From positions 189,034,169 through 189,098,168 of the forward strand of contig NC_081413.1 of assembly GCF_030272615.1 (NCBI RefSeq): a stretch of 64,000 nt of DNA, given 5' to 3'. Made by a program: the position numbers and the translations under genes. Below, piece by piece: positions 34,260 to 44,230 of this stretch; positions within the stretch are counted from its first letter, which is position 1, and the number at the start of each line of letters is the position of its first letter. The notes beneath the pieces were generated by a model. That model searched no databases. It was not told the origin of the DNA and saw only the letters and a list, made by a program, of their open reading frames with translations. The DNA comes from Cryptomeria japonica. Lineage: Eukaryota > Streptophyta > Pinopsida > Cupressales > Cupressaceae.

Positions 34260-37200
34260 TTAGGTATAAAACCGTTTGAGGTGCATGCTGTTGATTGGAT
34301 CTGCAAGCGGTTCTCCTTCTGATGTAGCCAACTGATATGCCCCGGACCCGAATACAGCAGTGACAACATATGGGCCCAGCCAGTTTGATTCAAACTTGCC
34401 TTGATGTTCTCTATTTGGTTGGTTGCGAGGATTTTCTCGAAGAACAAGATCACCTACCTCAAATGTACGAGATCTAACTCGGTGATTGTAACTTCTACTC
34501 ATGCGCTGCTGATAGGCTTTGAGGTGATTGTATGCAGCTTGTCGCTTCTCATCAAGTAACTCTAAGTCCTGAAGACGGGATACTCTGTAGGCTTCATCAT
34601 CGATGAGATTGTGCAATGAAACTCGTAAGGATGGTATCTCGACCTCAATAGGTAAGATAGCTTCAGCACCATAGACCAATGAATAAGGAGTTGCACCTGT
34701 AAGGGTCCGAATGCTAGTTCGATATGCCCATAGCGCTGGATTCAATTGAACATGCCAATCACGGCCGGCATCATTGACTATCTTCTTTAGGATCCTCAAT
34801 ATGTTTTTATTGGATGCTTCGGCCTGACCATTGCCTTGTGGGTAATAGGGAGTGGAAAAGCGGTGTTGGATATGAAATTTATCACAAAGCTCACGGACAT
34901 CCTGATTTTTGAAAGGAAGACCGTTATCTGTGACAATGGACATGGGCACACCATACCGACAGATGATGTAATTGAGGATGAATGAGGCGATCTGCTTGCC
35001 GGTGACTTGGGTAAGTGGAACAGCTTCGATCCACTTGGTGAAATATTCAGTGGCGGTAATAATGAATTTATGGCCGTTGGATGAAGATGGATGGATTTTA
35101 CCCACAAGATCAAGACCCCATTGACAAAAAGGCCATGGTGTTGTGATTGGTTGCAGTTCTTGAGCTGGTGCATGTATTAGGTCGCCATGAACTTGACATT
35201 TTTTGCACTTCCTAACAAAGTAGTAGGAATCCTTTTCCATAGATGGCCAATAGTATCCAGCTCGCATGATCTTCTTGGCTAGTGATGGACCACTTGAGTG
35301 AGTCCCGCAAATTCCTTCATGTACCTCTTCCAAAGCCTTTGTTATCTCACCTTGTTCCAGACATCGAAGGAGAGTACCATCAAGACCGCGTCGGTATAGG
35401 GTTTCGGCAATAATGGTATATCGAGCAGTTTGGCGAATGAAGGTTTTACGTTGGTTATTTGATTGGTTGGGAGGAAGGGTGTGATCGCGGAGATAGGTGT
35501 AGAACTCACCGTACCATGGGGATTCAGAACCAACAAGGCAACATATCATTTCAGATTCGGGGATATCATAAGCGGGGATCCAAAGTTGTTCTACCAAGAA
35601 CTCGTAGCGTGTTGAATTCTGTGGAAGATCTAAGAGAGATGCGATGGTAGCCATGGCGTCAGCAGCTCGATTCTGATCTCTTGGTATCTGCTCAAAAGTG
35701 ATAGTAGTAAATGATGTCTTTAGAGTGTCCACCATTTGCTTATATGGCATGAGTTTATCATCCTTGGTTTGATATTCATCTGTTGCTTGTCGAATGACTA
35801 GTTGGGAGTCGCCATATACTTGTAGTAATTGTAATTTCCACTGTACGGCTAGCCTGAGTCCTGTGATCAAGGCCTCATACTCTGCTATGTTGTTGGTGCA
35901 TGGAAATGTGAGCCTGTAAGACTTCGGGATGCTATCACCCTGAGGTGTGATAAACAGAATGCCTGCCCCCGAGCCGTGCCTAGTGTATGAACCATCAAAA
36001 TATAGTTTCCATGGTTGTGTTGTTGTGATCATGAATATCTCTTCATCTGGAAAATTGGAAATGAGAGGATGATCGCCTATGAGTGGCGCATCGGCCAACT
36101 GATCTGCAATAACTTGACCTTTGATAGCTTTACGGTCCACGTACTCGATGTCAAATTCACTTAGAATCATCACCCATTTGGCCAAGCGACCTGTCAATGC
36201 TGCTTTGCTGAGTAAATACTTGAGTGGATCAATCTTTGCGATGAGTTGTACCTTGTGTGTCAACAGATAGTGCCGCAATTTAGTGGCTGCCAGGATTACT
36301 GCTAGGCAAGCTCGTTCAATAGGTGTGTAATTGAGTTCATAGCCAACCAATGTGCGAGAGATGTAGTAAACAGCACACTCTTTACCTTCTTCATTATGTT
36401 GTGCCAGTAGCACACCCAGTGCTGTACTTGTTGCTGAGATATAAAGTAACAACGGTCTACTTGGATCTGGTGGCGTCAACAAGGGTGGATTCATGAGATA
36501 GTCTTTAAGTGCCTGAAATGCTTGCTGGCATCTGTCATCCCATTGGAAGCGTATGTTCTTGTGTAGCAGGTGTGTGAATGGGTGACACTTATCAGCCAAT
36601 TGTGCAATGAATCTACGGATGGATTGAAGCCGTCCTTGTAGTGTTCTTAGCTGACTGATATTCTTTGGAGGTGGCATGTCCATTATTGCCTTAACCTTTG
36701 CTGGATCGACCTCAATACCTTTGCTTGAGACAATGTATCCTAGAAGCTTCCCGGAGGTCACTCCGAAGACACATTTCTTTGGGTTGAGTCGAACATGGTA
36801 CTGTTCCAGTCTATCAAAGATTTTATCTAAGATGTGAAGATGTCCTTCTCTAGTAAGTGATTTTGCTAGTAAATCATCCACATAATCTTCCATTATAGTA
36901 TGCATCATGTCATGGAAGATGGTGGTCATTGCTCTTTGATAGGTCGCTCCTGCATTCTTTAGACCAAAAGGCATTACATTCCAGCAGTATGTGCCCCATG
37001 GACATGTGAAGGCTGTCTTATGTTGGTCCTCTGGTGCGATCTTTATTTGATTGTATCCCGAAAAGCCATCCATGAGTGAAAGCATGGCATGTCCTGCTGT
37101 CAAATCTACTATGATGTCGATATTTGGTAGGGGAAAGTCATCCTTAGGACATGCCTTATTCAGATCTCTGAAGTCTGTACAAATGCGGATGCCCCCTTTT

Positions 37201-40200
37201 GGTTTGCCAACTGGTACAATGTTGGAGATCCATTCTGCATAATCAATTGGTCTAATGAAACCAACATCCAGGAGTTTCTTGAGTTCTGTTTTGACTAGCA
37301 CGGCAATCTGAGGATGCATCTTACGAAGCTTCTGCTTGACAGGTTTGGCTCCTTTTGCTACTGTGAGATGATGCATGACTAAATCAGGATCAAGCCCAGG
37401 CATGTCTGCATATGACCATGCAAAGTTGATCTGACGCTTCTGGAAGAACTCTATAAATTTAGGCTGTTCCTCTGGAGTGAGAAGAGATGCCAGATGTATG
37501 ATATGAGGGTTTTCAGGAGTCCCCACATTGTATTCTTTGGTTTCCTCGATAAGAATCGTTGATCGTTCCTGTTGTGTACTAGCAGGGAGGATGTCAAAGC
37601 CTTCATCCTCAGGCGCCTCAGAGAGGTTTTCACCATTGGATACGCTCTTTCTTTTTACTTTTGTCGGATCAAACAGTGCCACAGTGTGGTTTTCACTGGA
37701 AGATCCATGTTTTATTGTTATATTTTTGCAGCTGAAGGGTTTGGCATCCGCCCCGAAGTATGTTGCGCTATTAAGTTCAATGGCGAATCCAGCTTTGTGA
37801 TCCCTGCTTGGTAGATTATCCCTTAATTCTAAAAAGTCAATGACAGCCTCATCGTTCTGGAAGAGGTCAAGACATGGGGGATTTGGTTGGTTCCATTCGA
37901 TGAGTTCAGGGTGGATAATGGGCATTACTTCATCGATTAAGTTAAGTGCGGGAGATGTATCAGTGAGGGTTAAGACAGTGTGGTGAAGGTCGTTGATGGT
38001 ACTCTCCCTGTCAGAATCAGGCGTAGGATGAGACGTAGGGTCTGTGGAAGATGTTTCTAGCTCAGGTACCCAAGTGGTCTTTATCTGTGCTTCTCCGTAA
38101 ACAGGGATGTCTTTGCGGGGTGGAGGTGGTGATGTGTCTTCCTCATCTGAAGTGTTAAGTTGCACTGAATCGAATTCCCACTCATGTGAGTCGGTCTCTG
38201 AATCACTCTCCAGCATCCGATTGCTATACCATACTGGGATGTCTTTGGAGTTAAACACGGCAGGTGTGATTGGTTTATGTATCCTTGTAGTGATCGGTGC
38301 TGCAGGAATTGTGATGGGGTTTAATGGATTTGTCACTGGAAGTATCGGTAATGGTGACTCAGTGGCTTCTGCTGGAACTACTGGTGCCATAGATGTTGTT
38401 GCGGGTTCCAATATAGTTGCTGCTACAAATGGTGTTGCTGATAGGATTACTGGTTCGTTTGATGGGATGAGTGACATTGGTGATGGTGGAGTTGTGAGCC
38501 TTGAGGGGGCAGTGGGGATAGTGCTTGATGGTGCTTTGATTATGAAAGGTATCCTCTTTGCAGTAGGTGGGCAAAATGGTTTGCTGGGTTTTCCTTTGAA
38601 TCTGAGTTTAGGAAGGATCTCTTTTTCAAAGCCAAGGCCTGTATTACCTTTGGGCTTGAATTCTGGTAGTAGAGGTTCGTGTCGTCCTTGTTTGCAGTAT
38701 CCCAAAGCACTCTGACCATCATATCCCATTCTTTGCATAATGAGGAGGCCTTTGCCATATTGTTCCGTAGGAAGTGTAACTTGCGGTTTGTCAGTGGTGA
38801 TGGGATCTTTATAGATCCAGTCCGCCAGGTCCTCATCTTGTGTCTCTTCCTCTTGACTCTTTCCAAGAATGAAAGGCGTTAAGGCACATGGAGGCGTGAT
38901 TAGTGGTTGCTGGAGCAACTGCTGTGGTTTACCATGTGTTCTAGGAGAAGTGGGCTTTTGTCCCACACAAAAGAGCTGACTCAAGTTGTATTCTCCAGGA
39001 CCTTCCTCTGCGATTTTCATCTTAAGCTTTTCTTGCTTGGGTATAGGGGTGTTTGAACTAGCAAGAGAGGCGGGATTTACATATGATGTGGAGGAAATGG
39101 CTTCCCTATTATTAGGAACAGTAATTTCTGGTTGATGGCTGATATTATGGCAAAATGCAAAGGGATTTGCATCGCCCAGGATTGTGATCTCTGCACCATT
39201 ATGTGGGAACTTGATACATTGATGGTAGGTAGATGGAACAGCTTGCATGGCATGTATCCAAGGTCTCCCTAATAATAGATTATATGGCAGAGGAAGGTCC
39301 AGAACCTGACAAATGATATGCTTTACCACAGGGCCCACTCGGATTGGTAGTACCACAGCTCCTTTGGATGAACGCTCTGCATCATCATAGGCCTTGATGG
39401 TGATCTTCTTGCGAGGATCCACTGATTCTATTGCATATCCCAATGCTGTGACCAACTGTAGTGTACAAATGTTTAGGCCTGCTCCATTATCAATCAAGAC
39501 TCGCTTGATCCTGTGTTGGTTGACAAAGCCTTCAATGTGTAGCGAAGCATTATGAGGTTGTTGGAAAGAAGAGTTGTCACTTTCAGAAAAAGTGAGACAA
39601 GGTGATGACTTTAGATTTCCAACCATGGCTTGAAATTGGTCCGTGTTTAGGTTTGCAGGGACTGACGCTTCTTGGAGTGCTTGATCCAAGATTGTTTTAT
39701 GAGAGGGTGACAGACGCAAAAGCTCCAAAATGGATATAAGTGCAGGGGTTTTGTCTAATTGTTCCACAAGATTGTATTGCTTCGGGACAGAGGTGGTGCC
39801 CTGTGGAGCTGCCTTTATGGTAACTTTGCCGCGACGTGTAACAACATTGCAATTTGAGGTGGGATTTTTGAAGGTTATAGTTGCAATTTGTTCACTGGCA
39901 TCATACAGGTGATTGACAGTGTAATTATACGCAGCTTGCGTATAATCAGTGGTATCAGGACCTCGTCTGGACGTCAAAGGACCCCTTTGATCTTGCGATG
40001 GAAGTGGATTCTTGAACATCTGATGATCATTATTGGTTGTTTTTGGGTCATGCCCTTCAATTTCAATTTGTCCTCGGTCAATAAGATCCTGAATGAGATC
40101 TTTCAATCGGTGACAATTACTTGTCTTGTGTCCTCTTCCTTGATGGAACTCACAATGTTCAGTATCCTTCCACCATGCTGGTTTGACTTGGGGCTCATAA

Positions 40201-41540
40201 TTTGATAACTTAGGTAGAGTGATCAAATTCTGAGAAATAAGTTGTCGCATCACCGTTTCAATGGGTTCCCCTAAGGGAGTGTATGTGCGTTTTTGTTTTT
40301 GTGGATGGGGTCTTGGTTCATCATGAGATGTGATGCGACCTTGATTAGGAAGAACATTTGTGTTATTTTGAGGTGGAGGATTTTGTCCTGCAAATCGAAC
40401 CACAGGTTGTGCATTTTGGATAGTTTGAGCATCCACAACTCCATCGTTGACGATATTCTTATTCTTGTTCCAGAAGTTCGGTTTATCACTATTGAAGCGC
40501 GGGCGAGGACCATCTTTGGGTTCATTAAAGATTTTGATGAGTCCTTTTTTGATGAGTGCCCTTTCACATTTTATACCCTTGGTGATCATATCGTTAAAAG
40601 AGTCTGTGTCTTTGACATCCAGGTGAAATTCCATTTCTTCGTTTAAGTTGGAAATGAAAATTTCCACTAGTTCTCGTTCAGGTAACTGAAGAGAACGTCT
40701 GCTAGACATTTGGCGCCATCGTTGCAGGAATACTGAGAATAATTCACCTGGTTTTTGTTTGGTGTTGCACAGATCAGCCATGGTGATGTCGCGTTCAATA
40801 TTATAAGAGTAATGAGATAGGAACTTCTGGATGAGTTCCTCAAATGTTCTTATGCCACCTGGTAGTCGGGAAAACCATGATGTGGTTGTTCCTCCCAAGC
40901 TTTGGGGAAAAAGGCGCATTAGGTATGTGTCCTCATAAGCGACTTCGAGACAAGCGGAATGAAATTCTCGGACATGATCACGGGGATCTCCCTTTCCTCT
41001 ATATTTTTTGAATTTTGGTGTTTCGAACCTGCGTGGAAAGGGTGGCATATAAAGATTCCTATCAAACGGATAGGGACAGATGTCGTTAAGTGAGAATTGA
41101 TTGGTCCTAACACCACTATGAAGTTGTTGGGCGAGATTCTCGACTTGTTGCCGCAACATCTCCATTTCATTTGGAGGAGGAGGTGGTGGGTTACCTCGAG
41201 GGATGTTATATCTGATGTGATTTCTACCTCTTTCCTCCTCATGGCGACTTTGTCTTTCTGATGCTTGTCTTATTTGGGCAAGATCAAAGTCTGAGGGGAG
41301 TTTGGCTCCTTCTTGAGCAAGTCTTAAAAAGTGAGCATCCGCATTGCTCCTTAATATTTCATCAAATAATCTGTTAAAATGAGGGTTATGCTGAACCCTT
41401 TTGATTGTTGAAGGAGTGGGACTACTTGGGTTTTCATCATTTACATTTCCTCCAAGTGCTTCTTGAAATTCATTGAGGTTGTCCTCTTCTTCCTCAATTT
41501 CTATTTCTCGTTGCCTTGATCGCGATCGGGTTTGAGCCAT
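34260..41540 (-). CDS. gag-pol: Gag-pol polyprotein of the inner Tat-lineage retrotransposon
   Basis: Uninterrupted 2426-codon frame from ATG 41540. Domains in order: gag (about residues 165-335); zinc-knuckle-like CEFHQGRGHKTSNC (about 462-475); aspartic protease with LIDNGAG (682-688); a G-patch (about 922-970: GKGLL, MGYDG, GLGFEK); a Pro/Ala-rich and acidic linker to about 1300; reverse transcriptase (about 1430-1610) with YVDD at 1553-1556; a first RNase H (about 1660-1790); a second, archaeal-like RNase H with FDGS, EYEAL and GDSQL (D1849, E1887, D1911); integrase with HHCC zinc site (about 2074-2115), catalytic D2144, D2205 and E2241 (35 residues between the last two) and a GPY motif at 2389. 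All catalytic residues I could check are present. The dual RNase H before integrase marks the Tat group of Ty3/gypsy. Gag and pol share one frame, so any control of their ratio must be other than a frameshift. It would package, copy and integrate the element. Confidence 0.97.
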   Translation of the reverse strand: MAQTRSRSRQREIEIEEEEDNLNEFQEALGGNVNDENPSSPTPSTIKRVQHNPHFNRLFDEILRSNADAHFLRLAQEGAKLPSDFDLAQIRQASERQSRHEEERGRNHIRYNIPRGNPPPPPPNEMEMLRQQVENLAQQLHSGVRTNQFSLNDICPYPFDRNLYMPPFPRRFETPKFKKYRGKGDPRDHVREFHSACLEVAYEDTYLMRLFPQSLGGTTTSWFSRLPGGIRTFEELIQKFLSHYSYNIERDITMADLCNTKQKPGELFSVFLQRWRQMSSRRSLQLPERELVEIFISNLNEEMEFHLDVKDTDSFNDMITKGIKCERALIKKGLIKIFNEPKDGPRPRFNSDKPNFWNKNKNIVNDGVVDAQTIQNAQPVVRFAGQNPPPQNNTNVLPNQGRITSHDEPRPHPQKQKRTYTPLGEPIETVMRQLISQNLITLPKLSNYEPQVKPAWWKDTEHCEFHQGRGHKTSNCHRLKDLIQDLIDRGQIEIEGHDPKTTNNDHQMFKNPLPSQDQRGPLTSRRGPDTTDYTQAAYNYTVNHLYDASEQIATITFKNPTSNCNVVTRRGKVTIKAAPQGTTSVPKQYNLVEQLDKTPALISILELLRLSPSHKTILDQALQEASVPANLNTDQFQAMVGNLKSSPCLTFSESDNSSFQQPHNASLHIEGFVNQHRIKRVLIDNGAGLNICTLQLVTALGYAIESVDPRKKITIKAYDDAERSSKGAVVLPIRVGPVVKHIICQVLDLPLPYNLLLGRPWIHAMQAVPSTYHQCIKFPHNGAEITILGDANPFAFCHNISHQPEITVPNNREAISSTSYVNPASLASSNTPIPKQEKLKMKIAEEGPGEYNLSQLFCVGQKPTSPRTHGKPQQLLQQPLITPPCALTPFILGKSQEEETQDEDLADWIYKDPITTDKPQVTLPTEQYGKGLLIMQRMGYDGQSALGYCKQGRHEPLLPEFKPKGNTGLGFEKEILPKLRFKGKPSKPFCPPTAKRIPFIIKAPSSTIPTAPSRLTTPPSPMSLIPSNEPVILSATPFVAATILEPATTSMAPVVPAEATESPLPILPVTNPLNPITIPAAPITTRIHKPITPAVFNSKDIPVWYSNRMLESDSETDSHEWEFDSVQLNTSDEEDTSPPPPRKDIPVYGEAQIKTTWVPELETSSTDPTSHPTPDSDRESTINDLHHTVLTLTDTSPALNLIDEVMPIIHPELIEWNQPNPPCLDLFQNDEAVIDFLELRDNLPSRDHKAGFAIELNSATYFGADAKPFSCKNITIKHGSSSENHTVALFDPTKVKRKSVSNGENLSEAPEDEGFDILPASTQQERSTILIEETKEYNVGTPENPHIIHLASLLTPEEQPKFIEFFQKRQINFAWSYADMPGLDPDLVMHHLTVAKGAKPVKQKLRKMHPQIAVLVKTELKKLLDVGFIRPIDYAEWISNIVPVGKPKGGIRICTDFRDLNKACPKDDFPLPNIDIIVDLTAGHAMLSLMDGFSGYNQIKIAPEDQHKTAFTCPWGTYCWNVMPFGLKNAGATYQRAMTTIFHDMMHTIMEDYVDDLLAKSLTREGHLHILDKIFDRLEQYHVRLNPKKCVFGVTSGKLLGYIVSSKGIEVDPAKVKAIMDMPPPKNISQLRTLQGRLQSIRRFIAQLADKCHPFTHLLHKNIRFQWDDRCQQAFQALKDYLMNPPLLTPPDPSRPLLLYISATSTALGVLLAQHNEEGKECAVYYISRTLVGYELNYTPIERACLAVILAATKLRHYLLTHKVQLIAKIDPLKYLLSKAALTGRLAKWVMILSEFDIEYVDRKAIKGQVIADQLADAPLIGDHPLISNFPDEEIFMITTTQPWKLYFDGSYTRHGSGAGILFITPQGDSIPKSYRLTFPCTNNIAEYEALITGLRLAVQWKLQLLQVYGDSQLVIRQATDEYQTKDDKLMPYKQMVDTLKTSFTTITFEQIPRDQNRAADAMATIASLLDLPQNSTRYEFLVEQLWIPAYDIPESEMICCLVGSESPWYGEFYTYLRDHTLPPNQSNNQRKTFIRQTARYTIIAETLYRRGLDGTLLRCLEQGEITKALEEVHEGICGTHSSGPSLAKKIMRAGYYWPSMEKDSYYFVRKCKKCQVHGDLIHAPAQELQPITTPWPFCQWGLDLVGKIHPSSSNGHKFIITATEYFTKWIEAVPLTQVTGKQIASFILNYIICRYGVPMSIVTDNGLPFKNQDVRELCDKFHIQHRFSTPYYPQGNGQAEASNKNILRILKKIVNDAGRDWHVQLNPALWAYRTSIRTLTGATPYSLVYGAEAILPIEVEIPSLRVSLHNLIDDEAYRVSRLQDLELLDEKRQAAYNHLKAYQQRMSRSYNHRVRSRTFEVGDLVLRENPRNQPNREHQGKFESNWLGPYVVTAVFGSGAYQLATSEGEPLADPINSMHLKRFYT

Positions 41541-41969
41541 TTTGTTTGCAAGTTTGTGTTGAAGTTGATTGAAGATGATGATGAGTGGTGATGAAATGAA
41601 AGATTGATTGGTTGGTGATTTGTATGGGGATCTCTAGCACTTTAAGGTAGATGTAACCGAAATTCCTTCTTTGAATTGCTTGTTTGTTTTGATGATTTTG
41701 GGATGTGATAAGGTGTAGAGAAATCTGAGATGTGTTACAGATTTTGACTACCTAGTAATGAGAGGATTCACTCATGAACTAGTTTTAACCTGCGTAGATG
41801 TGTCTCTTAGGATGAGCTTATCCTAAAAAGTGATGTGATGTGTTTGATTTCAAGCAATATCTAAAAGAGAACTTGGGACAAGAACCTCTTAATGTTTTGA
41901 GAGTTGGGATGGATTGATGATGAAGTGATGATGTATGAGTGAGATGATGGATGTTTTTGTTTTTCAACT
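41541..41969 (-). other. Leader between leader ORF and gag, inner element
   Basis: About 430 bases between the end of the leader frame and the gag ATG, with no frame of note. Homologous to 46080-46531 of the outer element. Confidence 0.6.
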
Positions 41970-42494
41970 TCAATAAAAACTTTGGGTTATAAATTGGACA
42001 AACTCTATCTCTTCCCTTTCGGGCGTTGGTGGCACTTCTCGAGCTGTGTTGTAGGTGATACAGATGTTTGGGAAGAAGTTGGGATTAATCTTTCCTCCTT
42101 GATTTTTGTGATAACTCAGAGCTCTATATTGCATAAAAGCTCTGCGGTTCAATGATTCTGAATCAAACTCGTTTGTTTTACCTTGAAGATAGAGACGCAT
42201 GCGATGTAGAAAGACTCTATGTGAGACAAAGATTTGTCTATTGAGATAGAAGAATTTCCTCCTTTTGATTAAAGCCTTTGAGCTTAGTGGTCTCCTTTTC
42301 AAGGTGATACTCTGATGACACTTCTTCTTTCGCAAGATGTGAAGAATGGTCATAAATTTTTGACTCTTTGTTTGTTTGCACTTTGTTTTTGGTATTTTTG
42401 GTTGTGTTGATAGATGTTGGATGAATACTTTGTTTTTGGGATTGATTTTCTGATTTTTCTTTGACAAGAAAACAAAGCAAGCACACAAACACAA
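41970..42494 (-). CDS. Leader ORF upstream of gag, inner element (hypothetical)
   Basis: A 174-codon frame lies 430 bases before gag. It is basic (many Lys/Arg), has a hydrophobic start (MCLCACFVFL) and no known domain. The C-terminal half is recognisable in the same frame in the outer element (RRKFFYLNRQIF, NPNFFPN-CITYN), but the N-terminal half is matched in a different frame there as well, so DNA-level conservation may explain it. Some Tat relatives (the Ogre group) have an extra ORF before gag, which makes a real product possible. Confidence 0.4.
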   Translation of the reverse strand: MCLCACFVFLSKKNQKINPKNKVFIQHLSTQPKIPKTKCKQTKSQKFMTILHILRKKKCHQSITLKRRPLSSKALIKRRKFFYLNRQIFVSHRVFLHRMRLYLQGKTNEFDSESLNRRAFMQYRALSYHKNQGGKINPNFFPNICITYNTAREVPPTPEREEIEFVQFITQSFY

Positions 42495-44210
42495 GATTGT
42501 AGCCTCAAAGGCACAAATGAGTATGGGTCTAGATCAACCCAATTCTTGGACTTGTTTTTGACCCTTCCTTTAGATGTATTTTAAGGTGTATTTCCAAAGC
42601 CTGAAGTCGGCTCAATTCGCACTAGGTCTGTAAAACGAACACACTTCAAACACTTTTTATCCCTAAGGTCAAATGGCCAGTTGTGATAAATTTAGCCCAC
42701 ATCTTGATATTTCTTCGACTTTGGTACTACATACCTTATGAATCCCGCCGTGGCAGGTAAGGATGTGATATACTAAGTCTTGCACGAGCATAACAAATAG
42801 ATGATCCCTATGATGGGGGAGTCACCACTTTTATCAAGCCACAAGTGACTTTTCAAAAAGCTATGTTTCTACTCAAGGAAATATGTATGGTGAGTATCTT
42901 GGGAGCAAAACCTTCTATGCTCTTGCACTAAATTATACCTCAAATATCCTCAATCAATAGAATAGGTGGGCTACTACTTAAAGGTGTTTAGTCATGTTCG
43001 ATGGCTTTGGACATAAGTTCATTCTGCAGTGACTCACTTAAGAGCCTTGTAACTGGTGGTGGGGCCCATTTGTCCTTTCGGCCAGTTACACTGTAGGAAC
43101 AGCTATACCCAAGGCTACAGCTTTCGCTCTCACCTGATTTCTATAGCGGCTCGAAGGATTTACCGCTCGAGGTCGTTCCCAAGAGTATCGATCCCTTGGC
43201 AGGCCTTTCTTAAAAAGATAAAATTTGAGCGTTACTAACACTTTTCTCTTGCACCTAGGACCACGAAAGCCAAGGGAGAGGATAGTGTGTGTTAGAAGTA
43301 GGACCACTCAACCAACTCTTTGCACAAGTGTGCCAAGCACGAAAAACACTTGTTCTTTTTAATCTATCATTGCAATGTGATCTAACTATTTGGAGATGTT
43401 GCTCCAACAATCATGGTGTTCTTTTTAATTTTCAAAGGCAATTGTTTGAGTAAACTAGAATTTGAAAATCCTGGTCAACTTAATGAAAAACACGTTTGCA
43501 TGAAGTAAGATTGCTTTAAAAATGAGACAAGTTGATTGTGAATTTTATTTGCACCAAAAATGGAAGTGTGGATTGTGAGTTTTATCTTGATGCAAGAAAT
43601 TAAATTTGCCTTGTTGATTTTAAGCACCAAAACGAAGTTTGTTTCCTAACTTGCAAAAAAAAAATAAAGTTGTTTTTGTATAAGTTTGTGGTTCTTTTTA
43701 CCTTTGAACAATGAAATTCTTTTTAAGAGCCCCAAACAAATGTGTGATTCTTTTTCAAAAGCCCAAATTTGAAATGTGAAGTTAATTTTAAACCAAAATA
43801 AAAAGTGAATTCATTTTTAAAACCAACTTCAAAAACAAGTTAGTAAAAAAATATAAATCTACTCTTTAATCTAATTTAAATCTGCACAAAAGAGAAAAAT
43901 AGTTAGTAAAATCTGCCTATTTGGTGGGCTTCTACAAGCCTAAATTTTTTATTTTTTTTTGGTTATAAGGTGATTTGTACAACGTTTTGTTACAATAGCG
44001 CTAGTCTGCGTTTGAACAGAGGCACTATTTAACACAAACGTATTAAAAGAAAGGGAAAGACAGAGAAGGGAAAAGCACTGAAACAGGGGGAATAGCGCCA
44101 AAATAATGCCAAACGCACCAAAACAGTGTCAAAATCGCAACCTGTGTGACATTTTCAACATTCAAACATGTTATTGGTTAAAAAAAAAAATGATCTTTTT
44201 GGTGTTTGGA
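42495..44210 (-). other. Leader of the inner element
   Basis: Non-coding leader from the primer site to the leader ORF, homologous to 27775-29526. Near 43990-44130 it keeps one exact AGCGCT and a few AGCGCC/AGTGCT-like relics of the motif cluster that is strong in the outer element. Confidence 0.6.
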
Positions 44211-44228
44211 TTCACGTCGGGTTCACCA
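44211..44228 (-). other. Primer-binding site of the inner element, matches tRNA-Trp
   Basis: The minus strand reads TGGTGAACCCGACGTGAA two bases after the 5' LTR. It is identical to 27757-27774. Confidence 0.87.
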
Positions 44229-44230
44229 AA

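Noticed and set aside
38107-38715. 202-codon plus-strand frame
   Set aside because: Shadow of the Pro/Ala-rich linker of the minus-strand gag-pol; no domain of its own.
44211-44228. A tRNA-like string ending CCA on the plus strand
   Set aside because: It is the reverse complement of the primer-binding site; only the last 18 bases of tRNA-Trp are represented, so it is no tRNA gene.
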